Assembly: GCA_964035575.1 (NCBI GenBank)
Contig: OZ037911.1
Coordinates: 124,001 to 188,000 of the forward strand
Reading direction: 5' to 3'
Source: Rhynchopus sp. YZ270_cl-10
Taxonomy: Eukaryota; Euglenozoa; Diplonemea; Diplonemida; Diplonemidae
DNA: 64,000 nt
This document shows positions 1-10,529 of the stretch, piece by piece (within the stretch, counting starts at the first letter, position 1; every line of letters starts with the position of its first letter). A program made the position numbers and the translations under genes. A model generated the notes under the pieces. The model was not told the origin of the DNA, did not search any database, and saw only the letters and a list, made by a program, of their open reading frames with translations.

Positions 1-1243
1 ACACGTACATGACGTTGTGCGGGAGGTCCACAGGGCGCGCCGCTGCCTCGTGGATGTCTTGGCTCCACGTCGGTGTCCCCGCAAGCACCACTGTCTCTGC
101 ATCCTCCGCACGGATCAGCGCCAGGATACGGTTGTGGTAGCTCAGAACCTCGCCCCAGCTCACACCGTTGGGCTCGTTCGCAATCTCGTACAGCACGTGT
201 GTCTCGTCCTTCAGCGTCCGTGCCATGTCCTGCCAGAACGCGTCTGCCCCGACGTACACACCGTCGTTCGGGTTCCCGGGGGTCAGCATGTGCCAGTCCA
301 CAATCACGTAGATCCCGAGCTCCTTGCACCACTGCACAATGTCCAGCACAGTCTGCTTCAGCGCCGGGTTGTTCCTGTAGCCCCCCTCCCCAATGTACAT
401 TGATGCCCGGAACACGTTGATGCCCCACCGCGTCACCAGGTGTGTGATGCTTTCCTTCGTGGAGCAGTGCCCAAACCAGTGCAGCCCGTGGCTGCTCTGC
501 CCCATCAGCTGCACAGCCTCCCCCTGTGCCCCCACAAGCTGCAGCCCCGACAGACGCAGCTTCCCGTGGCACGTTGCGAACCCGGTGTTGTCCACTGCAG
601 CCACGTTTGCGTCCAGACCGCTTGGAAGGGCGCATACGGGAGCTGTTGGCACAGGCACAGGAGGGCTGCCACCACCAGAGAACATGACGTCAATCACGTT
701 GAAGAAGCTGTTCGACGTGTCACCCACATCCCACACACTCAGAATGATGTGGTACCCCTCCAGCGTCGGCACGTTGCAGGTGTGGTCCGTCGTCATCGGC
801 GGCTGCTTCATGCCTCCGTCCACAACACAGAACGGTGCGTCCTCAAACGTCGCGCGTGTCAGCGGTGCATTCGGGTTCCACCCTGCCCGCGTCATGTAGT
901 ACGTGTAGTCCTTCGTCACGTGGTTTGCGTTGAACGTCCACGTAAACTTCGTGGCCCCACCCGACATCGGCACCTTCCCCCAGCGTGTCGCCGTCTGCTC
1001 GTTCAGCTCAGGGAAGCGCGAGTGTCCACCTCCTGCCGGGATCGTCCCGTCTGCCGGCCACCCGTCCGGGCCCTCGATGCTGAAGGGCTCCCACATGATC
1101 TGCCCGCAGTTCGTGTTCTTTTCTGAAGCGGGGGTGTGGATGTTCGAACAGAGCTCCGCACGCGACGGTGGGTCTATGATGTGCCCGTGTCCGTACGCCT
1201 GCGACGCACACAGCAGCACGCAGAGGGTGCGCGCCATTGCCAT
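1..1243 (-). CDS. Secreted AA10 LPMO fused to GH5 endoglucanase (3' end outside window)
   Basis: Reading the minus strand from ATG at 1243 gives an open frame of 414 codons that runs off the window edge. Residues 1-19 are a signal peptide ending SQAYG; the next residue is His of HGHIIDPPSR, the N-terminal copper ligand of AA10 lytic polysaccharide monooxygenases. The second copper His is in FNANH near residue 108, and the LPMO domain ends near 190. After a short Pro/Val linker comes a GH5 domain resembling bacterial subfamily-2 endoglucanases (Bacillus Cel5A type): QLMGQSSHGLHWFG, VIVDWH and YEIANEPNG, where the Glu of NEP is the acid/base. The nucleophile Glu would lie beyond the edge. Role (family knowledge): oxidative plus hydrolytic cleavage of cellulose or chitin outside the cell. 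A second in-frame ATG at 1237 is possible; CAAAATGG context favours 1243. Confidence 0.9.
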   Translation of the reverse strand, partial: MAMARTLCVLLCASQAYGHGHIIDPPSRAELCSNIHTPASEKNTNCGQIMWEPFSIEGPDGWPADGTIPAGGGHSRFPELNEQTATRWGKVPMSGGATKFTWTFNANHVTKDYTYYMTRAGWNPNAPLTRATFEDAPFCVVDGGMKQPPMTTDHTCNVPTLEGYHIILSVWDVGDTSNSFFNVIDVMFSGGGSPPVPVPTAPVCALPSGLDANVAAVDNTGFATCHGKLRLSGLQLVGAQGEAVQLMGQSSHGLHWFGHCSTKESITHLVTRWGINVFRASMYIGEGGYRNNPALKQTVLDIVQWCKELGIYVIVDWHMLTPGNPNDGVYVGADAFWQDMARTLKDETHVLYEIANEPNGVSWGEVLSYHNRILALIRAEDAETVVLAGTPTWSQDIHEAAARPVDLPHNVMYV

Positions 1244-3071
1244 TTTGTGTTGTTTGTTTGTTTGCAATGTGCTTAAAAATCTGTGTGTGGTGGTGCGGAA
1301 GTAATGGGGTTGGTCCAAATATCAAAACATTGAGGGTGACTGCACAACTGCCCAAGTCAGGCCAAGCTCATTGCACTGAGGGAGCTTGCCACATCCTCGG
1401 GCGAGGTGTGCTGCCTGGAAAGACATTCAACTCTTATTTAGCCTTAGTACCCTTTTCCCGCAGAGACTGTCAGATACACCACTAATTGGTATTTCATGGT
1501 AAGTGCGTCATACCGCCATGTATCACAGGGCAGGTGCACCCGCGAAGATGAAAACTCACAGGGTGAAGATCAAATCCTGATGTTAATGACGGTTGGAGAA
1601 ATTGATTTTGTATACCCCCCGCTACCGTCCGCGAAGAACCCTCCCCCTTGTAGGGCAGGCGTTGACAACAGGGAGAGGGGGGTGCTTTTGTTTCTTTGCG
1701 TATTTGTTTGTGGTTTGGTTTCTTTCTTGGATGCATGTTTTCTTCTTTCACTTTTTTTTGTATTTTCGGCGGAAGTGTCCACCGAGCCCTCATGTGAGCG
1801 GAGGCTCGGGGCCACACTCTCTCATACACATTACACACACACACAGAGGCGCAGCTCAGGAATGTATCCTCTGGTTCCTTTGCTACACCGCATCGTATCC
1901 CGCTGTATCTAGTTTTTTAGTAAACTATGCGGGAAACGGTGGTTTTTGGTTTGTTTTGTTGTCTTCTACTGTATCGCTGTGGTGTGTGCTGAAACGGAGG
2001 TGGATACCGAAAAACAATGAAATGAGACTATATGTCAAGACAAGGAAATTGAGAGGCAAAAAGGGAAGGGGGGAAAAGAAAAGTAAGGCAAATCCAAAAG
2101 CACTGAAGTCGAAGTCCCAGGGTGCAGTCTGCAAACCGCAACAGCAGCCAACAGAACCAACTTCAGAAACTAACATTTAGAATAGATAAAAATCGTGCAA
2201 ACGAAAAGATTAAATGTACCCCCCAAATGCGAAGGTAACAAAATACCCATCACATAACATGGGGCTTGCACTGCAGGACACGAACCTCCGGCATCCACAC
2301 CTCGCGACCACCCACGTACAACCTGGGGGCTGTGTGTGTGTGTGAGGTTGGACACAAGGGCCGGGCCGGGCATCATAGAACTCGAGGTCGTTTTATCGTT
2401 GGGACATGTGCGAGGAATGGGCATGCTGCACATCGCAAGACACGCTTCGGCTGTGCCAACACAACGACACAGAAAATACGAGAGGGGGTGTGGATATATG
2501 GGGAATATGGGGAAGGGAAGTGGAATGGGACAGTGGCAGGTGTAGAATAAAGTACACACGAACGCGTGCGCTCACGAAAGCGCTGTACGTGGGCCACAAC
2601 ACATGGTCTATCAAGGCCGCAAAAGAAGCGGTTGGTAAATAATAGTGAAGTTGATAGTGCAAACGCCTCTGGGACGCAGGCACTGACACTCCGCGGGTTA
2701 TCGAACCCCGGAGTGTTGCGCTTGGGAGTGGTTTACAGGGAAGCTGTAGGCAGGTATACAGTCATTACCCCACCCTGATCGGGAAGGGGGGACAACATGA
2801 TTTAGAGATTCAAGAAAAGCACGCGTTTTAGCACACAACACTGGGCGTCTGCTGAATCCGATGAGCGCCGACGGAACGGAGGGAGTGTACACGATCCTTC
2901 TTCACACCAGGGAATGGGGCGCGGCGGAGTTTCGCTGTTAAAGCGCGCATGTTAAATAATAAGAAACAAGGCAAAAGGTGCCTTGCATTAAAGGGCGAAC
3001 GAAAAGAAAGGAAAAGAAGAAGAAAATAGCACTTGTGTGAATAAATTAATTAATGCAGGTGTGCAGTCTTA
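1244..3071. other. Intergenic region, duplicated flank plus short repeats
   Basis: No gene seen. Stretches at about 1850-1960 and 2280-2740 resemble 6380-6470 and 6880-7390, so this spacer belongs to an old block duplication of the LPMO cluster. It contains one copy of dispersed repeat R1 (2645-2737) and short CA/GT and A-rich tracts. Confidence 0.6.
2645..2737 (+). repeat. Dispersed repeat R1 (tRNA-like SINE candidate)
   Basis: About 93 bp, almost the same as 58200-58290 over its whole length. Diverged or partial copies lie near 7330-7390, 35196-35280, 36222-36262 and 62276-62310. It holds TAGTGCAAACG, which fits the pol III A-box consensus TRGYNNANNNG, and 33 nt later TATCGAACC, one base from a B box. 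GGGTT-ATCG-AACCC sits in an 11-bp stem with one bulged C. A tRNA-derived SINE head is an inference. Confidence 0.55.
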
Positions 3072-4064
3072 CTACTTGCACGACTTCCACCACCGTGTCC
3101 CCGTGCAGCTCAGCCCTGCAGCACAGCAGCTCTCCTTCCCGAGGCACCTGCTCCATTTTTGGATGGCTGCACCGCAGTTACTTGCCGGTGGTGTGGGTGC
3201 TGGGACAGGCACAGAAGGGGGTGGCACAGGCACAGGTGCAGGCGGTGTGGGAGGCGTCGGTCCTGCGCTTGCTCCGAGCACACGGCACGTCCACCCGTCT
3301 GCCCTGGAGCACGACGGCTTGCACTGTGCGAAGCAGTCGCTCTGCTCGTAGCACGTCGCCCCCGACGCACAGCAGTGCGGCGCAGCCCTGCAGTTGCCCC
3401 ACAGAGCCACTCCCGCACCACCCGAGCATCCACCCGACGGTGGTGTGGGCACAGGCACAGTTGGTGTCGGTGGTGTGGGTGGCGTGGGCGGAGTCGGGCC
3501 CGCACCACCAATCGTCACGTCAAGCACATTGTAGAAGCTCGCAGCAGTGTCACCCACGTCCCACACAGCAAGCACAACGTGGTACCCCGAGCGTGTGGGC
3601 ACCGTGCAGCTGTGGCTCGTAGGGCTTGATGGCAGCTGCATCCCCCCGTCCACCACACAGAACGGCGTTGTGTCAAACGACGACGTCCCCAGCGGCACGT
3701 TCTGGTTCCACCCCGCGCGTGTGATGTAGTACCTGTAGTCGCGTGTGCGGTGTGCTGCTGTGAAGCGCCACGTGAACACATTTGCACCACCGGAAATCGC
3801 AGTCTTTCCCCAGCGTGTCGACGTCTGGTCGTTCAGCTGCCCAAAGTTTGCACGTCCCGCAGCAGCCAGCGTCCCGTCCGCAGGGCCCCCCGAAGGCCAC
3901 CCGTCAGGACCCTCCACGCTCTGCGGCTCATACTGCACCTGCCCGCACCCGGAGCTCAGCCCAGACTTGCAGCCAAACCCGCGCGACGGCGGCGACTCCA
4001 CGTACCCGTGTCCGGACACCGACACAGCAACACATGCCAGCAGCAGCATCCTGGGCGGCGCCAT
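3072..4064 (-). CDS. Secreted AA10 LPMO with two Cys-rich carbohydrate-binding modules
   Basis: 330 aa from ATG at 4064, chosen because upstream in-frame codons are not ATG and a signal peptide (MLLLACVAVSVSG) follows at once. Cleavage would expose His19 of HGYVESPPSR, the LPMO copper ligand; the second His is in RFTAAH. The AA10 domain ends near residue 190 (DVTIGGAG). Then come a Pro/Thr linker, a module of about 40 residues (WGNCRAAPHCCASGATC), a second Pro-rich linker and a C-terminal module ending TGTRWWKSCK. Both modules have the spacing of Cys and aromatic residues of CBM1-like cellulose/chitin binders. Role: copper-dependent oxidative cleavage of crystalline polysaccharide. It is a close paralogue of the N-terminal part of the gene at 8250-10529. 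No intron seen. Confidence 0.92.
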   Translation of the reverse strand: MAPPRMLLLACVAVSVSGHGYVESPPSRGFGCKSGLSSGCGQVQYEPQSVEGPDGWPSGGPADGTLAAAGRANFGQLNDQTSTRWGKTAISGGANVFTWRFTAAHRTRDYRYYITRAGWNQNVPLGTSSFDTTPFCVVDGGMQLPSSPTSHSCTVPTRSGYHVVLAVWDVGDTAASFYNVLDVTIGGAGPTPPTPPTPPTPTVPVPTPPSGGCSGGAGVALWGNCRAAPHCCASGATCYEQSDCFAQCKPSCSRADGWTCRVLGASAGPTPPTPPAPVPVPPPSVPVPAPTPPASNCGAAIQKWSRCLGKESCCAAGLSCTGTRWWKSCK

Positions 4065-5414
4065 TGTATTTGTATGCACAAAGTCTGCAACCTTGTTTTT
4101 TTTCCTCTTCTGCTGCGTGCGGAACCGGTGCTTTTAGTTGGTTGTTTTGTGTGTAGATGAAAACACCTGTGGGTGTGTTGTGTTGATACGTTGTGGTGTG
4201 TGCATGGAAGTGTTATATCAATCATAAAATAGCAGCGCTTTGTTTTTGCTTTTTGTTTTTTTTTTGTTGGATGTATTCTGTATTTTGTATTGTGATAATA
4301 TGTGTTCCGTGTCTTCTGTCACTGCATGCCTCATCCCGCTAAACACCCTCATTGTTCTTGCGCCAAAAGCAAAAGGAGTGCATGTGTGCAACACCCACCT
4401 GTCTGGGGGTGTGCACACACACAGTAGGCACAAAGAAAAGGGCCAGCAGGCGGACATCCCGTAACTCATATGAAGGAGGAAACACACCTTTCCGGAGGGA
4501 AAAAAAGAGGGAAAAGACATAGGTCTTTGCTATAAAAGAAAAATGAAGGGAGAACACCCCACGGAACAACAAGAGTGTTGGGAACATTGTTTTTTTTTTG
4601 AATGCCGAACACAACAAAAAAGGGGCCCCGCCCCAGTTGAAGCAGTGTCTGGCACCACCTGTGGTGGTGGGCATTTATGGTGCCCTTTTTTCCATTGTTC
4701 GATTTTGCACATCCAAAAGTAAAGTGGGCTCCCTCCACAGTTCCGCAAAAAAAAGATAAAATAAGGTAGTTTTCTGACTTGTCGAGGAGGCTGAACCCAT
4801 ACGGTAACAGATCCAGCTCGCAGGAAAACGGCAGAAAAACAAGAAGGAAAACGGAGGTGCAAAATAAAAGGTGCTATTTCTTTTCCTGGACACCTTTTTG
4901 CCCTTCGAGTGTGGTGCGAAGTCACACGTGTGGTGCGAACGGGAAAAGGGAAATGAAAAAACCGAAACGAAAATAAAATGAAAACCGGCGAGCGAGCACA
5001 AAAAAAAAGGGGTAAAAAGAAATATGGGGACTGCTTTGATACGTTCCACGGAGCATGTGATCGATGTGCGCTCGCTGTGGACCTTGCAGATTCATACTAA
5101 GTCGGAGAAAAAGAAGAAGAGCCTGTCGTCACTAAAACCCGCAGCACACAAAAGAGACGAGAGGCAGTGCAAAGCACTCCCGTGGCTGCCACTGGCAAAG
5201 TGAAGCTGGGTGGGGGGAAAAATAAAGAGAACAACAAATGATAATGCAACGGAGGAAAAGGCCACAGCTGTGTGTGTAGTGCAGTCAGGTGAGTGGTGTG
5301 TTGTCGGCCACTAGCAGCTTCCGCCACAGTGCCGCTTGATAAGAAGGCACCCCCTCACTCGCTCCTCCTACCACGCCACATCCGCCGTTCTATGCTATTC
5401 CTAAGTCACGCAAC
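4065..5414. other. Intergenic region duplicated at 10.6-11.5 kb
   Basis: No gene seen. Blocks at about 4310-4475 and 5030-5095 match 10720-10850 and 11279-11340 in the same order, showing that the spacer was copied together with its flanking genes. Confidence 0.7.
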
Positions 5415-6164
5415 TTAGAACGGACCGTCCGAGGCAGGGCGAGCAACACGCACAACTCCCTCCCAGGGGCACTCACGGCACGGTGGCGGGGGTCCGAAGC
5501 GGCCCTTGCAGTTCTGGTTCACGCACGCACCCGACTCCCACCTGCAGCGTCCTCCCGCAACAGGGCAGGAGTTCTGGTCCATGTGCTTCGTGCAGTCCTC
5601 TCCGTTCGAGTCAATCCCGAAGCCAAGGAACTCTGCGTCGTCCTGAAGGTCAAACTCAGTCGACTGGCCGGGTGCCAGCTGCATTCTGAAGCTTCCCATC
5701 GGGTGCACGAAGGTCATCCCGGGTGCGTTCGTCCAGAAGGAAGGTGCGCACTGTGTCCTCTCCCAGCCGGGCAGAGCCGACAGCTGGCCCTGCAGACCGC
5801 CCTGGTACGTCGTCACACAGCTCTGCGGACAGCTGTAGAAGAACACCCATGCGTCGCACACCTCAATCAGGGAGGGCTCGTTCGGGCACGAGAACTTCAC
5901 CTTTGTCCCGGACTTCATTCTCCAGTTCGCCAGCGTTGTTGGCATGAGGCGCATGAACGGCGGCACGTCGCGCAGCGTCGACCCGTCAAGGTTCGGCCAC
6001 GCGTCCACCCCAGACGACAGCAGGGTCACGTGCAGCCCAGGAGCGTTCGTCCGCACACCGTTCACCGCAGGTGCCTCCAGCAGCTCCACGGTTCCTGCAG
6101 ATGGTGCGCCTTGCGCCAGAGCCACGAAGGCTGCGGCCATTGCGAGTCCTGCCTTGGACATCAT
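5415..6164 (-). CDS. Secreted Cys-rich protein of unknown function, copy 1
   Basis: 249 aa from ATG at 6164 (the first of two adjacent ATGs, context CAACAATGATG). I do not recognise the family. Residues 1-20 (MMSKAGLAMAAAFVALAQGA) are a signal peptide. The body has several Cys and aromatic residues (FYSCPQSC, PGWERTQC) and could be a beta-rich domain. A C-terminal Cys-rich tail from about residue 190 (MDQNSCPVAGGRCRW, then CRECPW) looks disulfide-bonded. The paralogue at 11520-12269 differs at only two residues that I can see (Gln/Ala in MDxNSC, Val/Met in ACxNQNC). Each copy sits just upstream of an LPMO gene in the direction of transcription, so a role in extracellular polysaccharide binding or attack is a reasonable guess from context only. 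Confidence 0.85.
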   Translation of the reverse strand: MMSKAGLAMAAAFVALAQGAPSAGTVELLEAPAVNGVRTNAPGLHVTLLSSGVDAWPNLDGSTLRDVPPFMRLMPTTLANWRMKSGTKVKFSCPNEPSLIEVCDAWVFFYSCPQSCVTTYQGGLQGQLSALPGWERTQCAPSFWTNAPGMTFVHPMGSFRMQLAPGQSTEFDLQDDAEFLGFGIDSNGEDCTKHMDQNSCPVAGGRCRWESGACVNQNCKGRFGPPPPCRECPWEGVVRVARPASDGPF

Positions 6165-8249
6165 TGTTGTTGTTTGCTTTTTACGAAAGAGTTGGATACA
6201 AGTATTCTGTGTGGTGTGTGGTGGTGTCGTTCTGACTTGGGCACATGCAGGAGAAAATGGGGAGGGTGTGGGGTTCGTTTGTTTCTTGTATTGAGCAGTC
6301 CTCATTTCATTTGTGTCTTGTTATCGTTTTCGGCACGCTTTCATCGCACCCGCCAACAGGCCTCGCGACACATACATACAGGCGCAGCTCAGAAATATAT
6401 CCCGCGGTTCCTTTGCTGTTCACATCGCTTTCCTGCTCTATATGACAACTGTGCAGGGAAACGGTAGTCTTTGATATGTACGTGCCAAACGAAGCATGGT
6501 TTGCACACCGAAGAAAAAACAAAAATACATAAATGAAACTACAGTAGAAGCCAACGCTTGGGAATGGGGGAGAAAAAAGATTTCAGGATGAAATCTGCCT
6601 GTCACCCTCACCCATATTGAGGCAGGTGAAGAGCGAGAGAAATGAAGAAAAAATAGTGCAAACACCCCATCATGTGAAGGCTGGCGAGACGATTGCACTG
6701 AAAAAATAAATAGAAAAAACAAACTAATAAAAAGCATAGTGCCTATTAGTAGTGGTAGCGTGCAACTGAAGGTCCGTCTGTGGTCTAGAAAAGCGCAGGG
6801 AACCAAATTTCAGAAAACAAACTGCAGGAAAACGGTGACATTATGAATGCAGCAACCCCTTTGCCTAGGTCACTGCGGGAAACACGACGTCCGTCATCCA
6901 CCTCTTCCTCCGTACACCCTTCCCATTTCGCACCATGTGCAGGCTAGGGTTGGAATGCCGGGAAACGGTCGGACATAAGAGCCGGACCCACCCATCCACG
7001 ATTCTTTGCACGTGCAGGATCGTTCACTTTGCGGCAAACAGAGTTGCACACAATACGTAGAATATGGGACAGGTGAAGGTGTCATTTTTCATTTTTCGTT
7101 TTTCACCAAAGAATAATAGATGGGGCATATGGGGAAGTCGTCTGTGACATGTAGGTAGGAAATGGGTACTGCACATTGCAAGCAACCATTAGCTGTCTCA
7201 GAACGACGCGTAAAAATATACCTGATAGAGAGGGACAAGGGAAGGGTGCACGATGGACATAGAATAGCATCGACACGGGAAATATGTGCAAAAATAAGAT
7301 AAAGAAAGTTTGCCCGTAAGATAACAAAGAAAAGTTGAAAGTGCAAAAACGCCTCACCTGTTCATCTGCCGACGCAGGCACTGACAAATAATATAACTCT
7401 GTTGAGAGATAGTCAATAGAAAGCCACAAATCGAAGCGACTAACTAAACAATCAAAAAGAAGGGATGGGAGAGGGTTGAGGAACACTTGGGGAACATAAA
7501 AAAGGGTTCCAGCCGGTCATTCGAACGTATCATACATGAGACTACCCTGGGGGACAAACGAACAGCGTGAACGCGGGGAAAGGTGTGTCACGTGCCTGCC
7601 AGGGCAGATGCACGTGAGCAAACTGTTCAGAACAGATGCAACCACCCCACCACTATGCGCATGCTCGTGTGCTGTTGGTCACTGACACGACGTTGACTAC
7701 ATTAAACTATACTACGGGTAAGCTACGAAATAACCAAGGCATATAAAAGGTGCGACGGGGATCGGGAGAGGGAGAGGGAGAGGGGAGCTACACATGGTTG
7801 GCTAAAATCTCGAGGAAGTAAGATGTGGGTTTCCCCACCCCCTTACCTCTTGGGTGGGTGGTTCTTTCCACCCCAAGCTCTTCGCCAATGACAACTAAGA
7901 CCTTAGCGTTAAATAAGAAATACGCCAAAAAGATTTAGTCAAAAACCTTTCCTTTTTGAAAAACATTGAAATAGTTGTTTCCCGTTCTTGGGTACCTCAT
8001 ACAATTAGATCATAGGCAAACCATGGATTCGTTGAAAGGATAAAAAACGCAAAACAAAAATGGCATTTGTCCAATAGTAATGAAAAAACAGGCATCTTCT
8101 TGTCAGGAGCTATGGATTTTGACAATAAAAAAGTTGCTTGTTTTGAAAGTTGAGTTTTTGTTCTCTTCTATAAATATTTTTTCACCTCCCTGCGGCGTGC
8201 TTGGCAAGGAAGAATTAGGAGTGAAAAGGGAAGGGTGGGGCGCTGCAGC
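6165..8249. other. Intergenic region
   Basis: No gene seen. Parts at 6380-6470 and 6880-7390 are diverged copies of the spacer at 1.85-2.74 kb, including a degraded R1 repeat near 7330-7390. A GGGAGA-rich stretch lies at about 7763-7785. Short open frames here lack any recognisable domain. Confidence 0.6.
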
Positions 8250-10529
8250 TTACTGTTTGCACGACTTCCACCACTGGGTCCCTGTGCACTGCAGCCCTGC
8301 GGCACAGCAGTCTTCGTTGTCCAGACACGCGCCCCACTCGGGGATCGTTGCACTGCAGCCAGTCGGTGGTGTGGGTGGAGTTGTTACTGAGCCCGCTCCG
8401 AGCACACGGCACGTCCACCCATCTGACGTGGAGCACGACGGCTTGCACTGTGCGTACCACTGGCTCTTCTCGTAGCAGGTCGACCCCGATGCACAGCAGT
8501 GTGGTGCAGCCTTGCAGTTGCCCCACACAGCCACCTCCGCACCACCTGCCGTGCATCCACCCGACGACGGGACGGGCACTGGCGGTGTCGGTGGAGTGGG
8601 CTCCGGTACTGTTGGTGTGGGTGGTGTGGGTGGCGGGACAGACACAACAGGCGGTGTGGGTGGTGTGCCCCCTCCTCCGCTGCTGCAGCCACGTGTCGCC
8701 TCAACAACAGCCCCAACAGTGCCGGACCAGTCGCCGTTCGTGTCGTCCTCCACAACCCAGAAGAAGGCACCGCCGTTGCAGGGGTGCTGCACAGCGAGCT
8801 CCTGCATCACACGCACACCTGCAGCTGCGTCTGCGTTCGACCCCGTCCCCGAGCAGTCGCCGATGCAGAACCCAAACACAACACGTGTCGCATCCCCGCC
8901 AAACACGTTGTCCACAAGCGTGCGGAAGTGGTCCCCCGCAGAGATGCGCCCAGACCCGCCTGCAAGCCCGTCCAACGCTGGACGCGAGTTTGCGTTGTAG
9001 TACTGCGGCATCACAAAGTCGACCGACCCTGCAGTCGCCTGCATCACGTTGTAGTACCCACGCCCAGGCATCATGTCTGGCTCCATCGGCGCGTGTGTCA
9101 CCAAACTTCCCACAGGCAGCTGCTGCTTCAGTCCCACAGTCACATCCCGCAGGAACGTCTGCGCCTCAGCCCCACGCGTGAACCCACGTGCACCCCCGTC
9201 CTCGTGGAAGTACTCGTAGTCGATGTCCACACCGTCGAAGTTCTGTGCCGCCACAATCGACGTCAGCTGCGACACCACGTGTGCCTCCTTCCCGAAGCAG
9301 TAGTCCCAGCAGTCGTTCACGTCCCCTGCCCAGGAACCTCCCATCCCGGCCCCGCCAAAGGACACAACCACCTTCTTCCCTGCCGCACGCCACCGCGCCA
9401 CCAGGTCTGGGTGTGCCTGGTTCTCGCACACGGGCACAGGCGCCCCGATGTTGCAGCTCGTGTCGCACACGTTCTTCGCCGCATTCCACGTGTACGTCAC
9501 CGCAAACGAGATCATGATGTGAGTGTAGTGCTCCAGCTGTGCGTCTGTCGGGCACGCCTGCCAGTTCCCCAGGAAGGCAATCATCCGCGAGTCCGACCCT
9601 GACCCAGACACAGTTGGCACCGGTGCTGGCACTGGCGCTGTTGGTGTCGGTGGTGTGGGTGGTGTGGGCTCCGGTACTGTTGGTGTGGGTGGTGTGGTTA
9701 CTGAGCCCGCTCCGAGCACACGGCACGTCCACCCATCTGACGTGGAGCACGACGGCTTGCACTGTGCGTACCACTGGTCCTGCTCGTAGCACGTCGACCC
9801 CGATGCACAGCAGTGTGGTGCAGCCTCGCAGTTGCCCCACACAGCCACCTCCGCAACACCTGCCGTGCATCCACCCGACGACGGGACGGGCACTGGCGGT
9901 GTCGGTGGAGTGGGCTCCGGTACTGTTGGTGTTGGTGGTGTAGGCACAGGCACAGGCGGAGTCGTGCCCGCACCACCAATTGTCACATCAATCGCGTTGT
10001 AGAAGCTGTTGGCAGTGTCACCCACTTCCCATAGAGCAAGCACAACGTGGTACCCCGAGCGTGCGGGCACCGTGCAGCTGTGGCTCGAAGGGTTAGCAGG
10101 CATCACCATCCCCCCGTCCACCACACAGAACGGCGTTGTGTCAAACGACGCTGTCCCAAGCGGCGCGTTCTCGTCCCACCCCACACGTGTGATGTAGTAC
10201 CTGAAGTCGCGCGTCACGTGTGTTGCCGTGAAGCGCCACGTGAACACGTGCACACCGCTCGCAATCGCAGTCTTCCCCCAACGTGTCGGCGTCTGTGCGT
10301 TCAGCTGCCCAAAGTTTGCACGTCCCGCAGCCGCCAGTGTCCCGTCAGCAGGGCCCCCAGAAGGCCACCCGTCAGGACCCTCCACGCTCTGCGGCTCATA
10401 CTGCACCTGCCCGCACCCGGAGTTCAGTCCAGACTTACAGCCAAACCCGCGCGACGGCGGCGACTCCACGTACCCGTGTCCGGACACCGACACAGCAACA
10501 CATGCCAGCAGCAGCATCCTGGTCACCAT
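8250..10529 (-). CDS. Secreted multimodular AA10 LPMO - GH18 chitinase with three binding modules
   Basis: 759 aa from ATG at 10529 (the frame is open further upstream but has no ATG there). Order: signal peptide (MLLLACVAVSVSG); AA10 LPMO starting at His of HGYVESPPSR with second copper His in RFTATH, to about residue 190; Pro/Thr linker; CBM1-like module (WGNCEAAPHCCASGSTC); linker; GH18 chitinase at about residues 310-610 with catalytic motif FDGVDIDYEYF (DxxDxDxE, Glu is the proton donor) and substrate-side MPQYYNA; linker; second CBM1-like module; C-terminal module ending TGTQWWKSCKQ. The enzyme should oxidise and hydrolyse chitin outside the cell. The LPMO and modules are close to the gene at 3072-4064, so one arose from the other by gain or loss of the GH18 block. 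No intron seen. Confidence 0.93.
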   Translation of the reverse strand: MVTRMLLLACVAVSVSGHGYVESPPSRGFGCKSGLNSGCGQVQYEPQSVEGPDGWPSGGPADGTLAAAGRANFGQLNAQTPTRWGKTAIASGVHVFTWRFTATHVTRDFRYYITRVGWDENAPLGTASFDTTPFCVVDGGMVMPANPSSHSCTVPARSGYHVVLALWEVGDTANSFYNAIDVTIGGAGTTPPVPVPTPPTPTVPEPTPPTPPVPVPSSGGCTAGVAEVAVWGNCEAAPHCCASGSTCYEQDQWYAQCKPSCSTSDGWTCRVLGAGSVTTPPTPTVPEPTPPTPPTPTAPVPAPVPTVSGSGSDSRMIAFLGNWQACPTDAQLEHYTHIMISFAVTYTWNAAKNVCDTSCNIGAPVPVCENQAHPDLVARWRAAGKKVVVSFGGAGMGGSWAGDVNDCWDYCFGKEAHVVSQLTSIVAAQNFDGVDIDYEYFHEDGGARGFTRGAEAQTFLRDVTVGLKQQLPVGSLVTHAPMEPDMMPGRGYYNVMQATAGSVDFVMPQYYNANSRPALDGLAGGSGRISAGDHFRTLVDNVFGGDATRVVFGFCIGDCSGTGSNADAAAGVRVMQELAVQHPCNGGAFFWVVEDDTNGDWSGTVGAVVEATRGCSSGGGGTPPTPPVVSVPPPTPPTPTVPEPTPPTPPVPVPSSGGCTAGGAEVAVWGNCKAAPHCCASGSTCYEKSQWYAQCKPSCSTSDGWTCRVLGAGSVTTPPTPPTGCSATIPEWGACLDNEDCCAAGLQCTGTQWWKSCKQ

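Noticed and set aside
1593-2180. Open frame of about 195 codons in the first spacer
   Set aside because: Low-complexity composition, no domain, and it lies in a duplicated spacer whose second copy does not keep the frame.
2645-2737. R1 as a functional tRNA gene
   Set aside because: A and B boxes are only approximate and no full cloverleaf or anticodon arm can be drawn.
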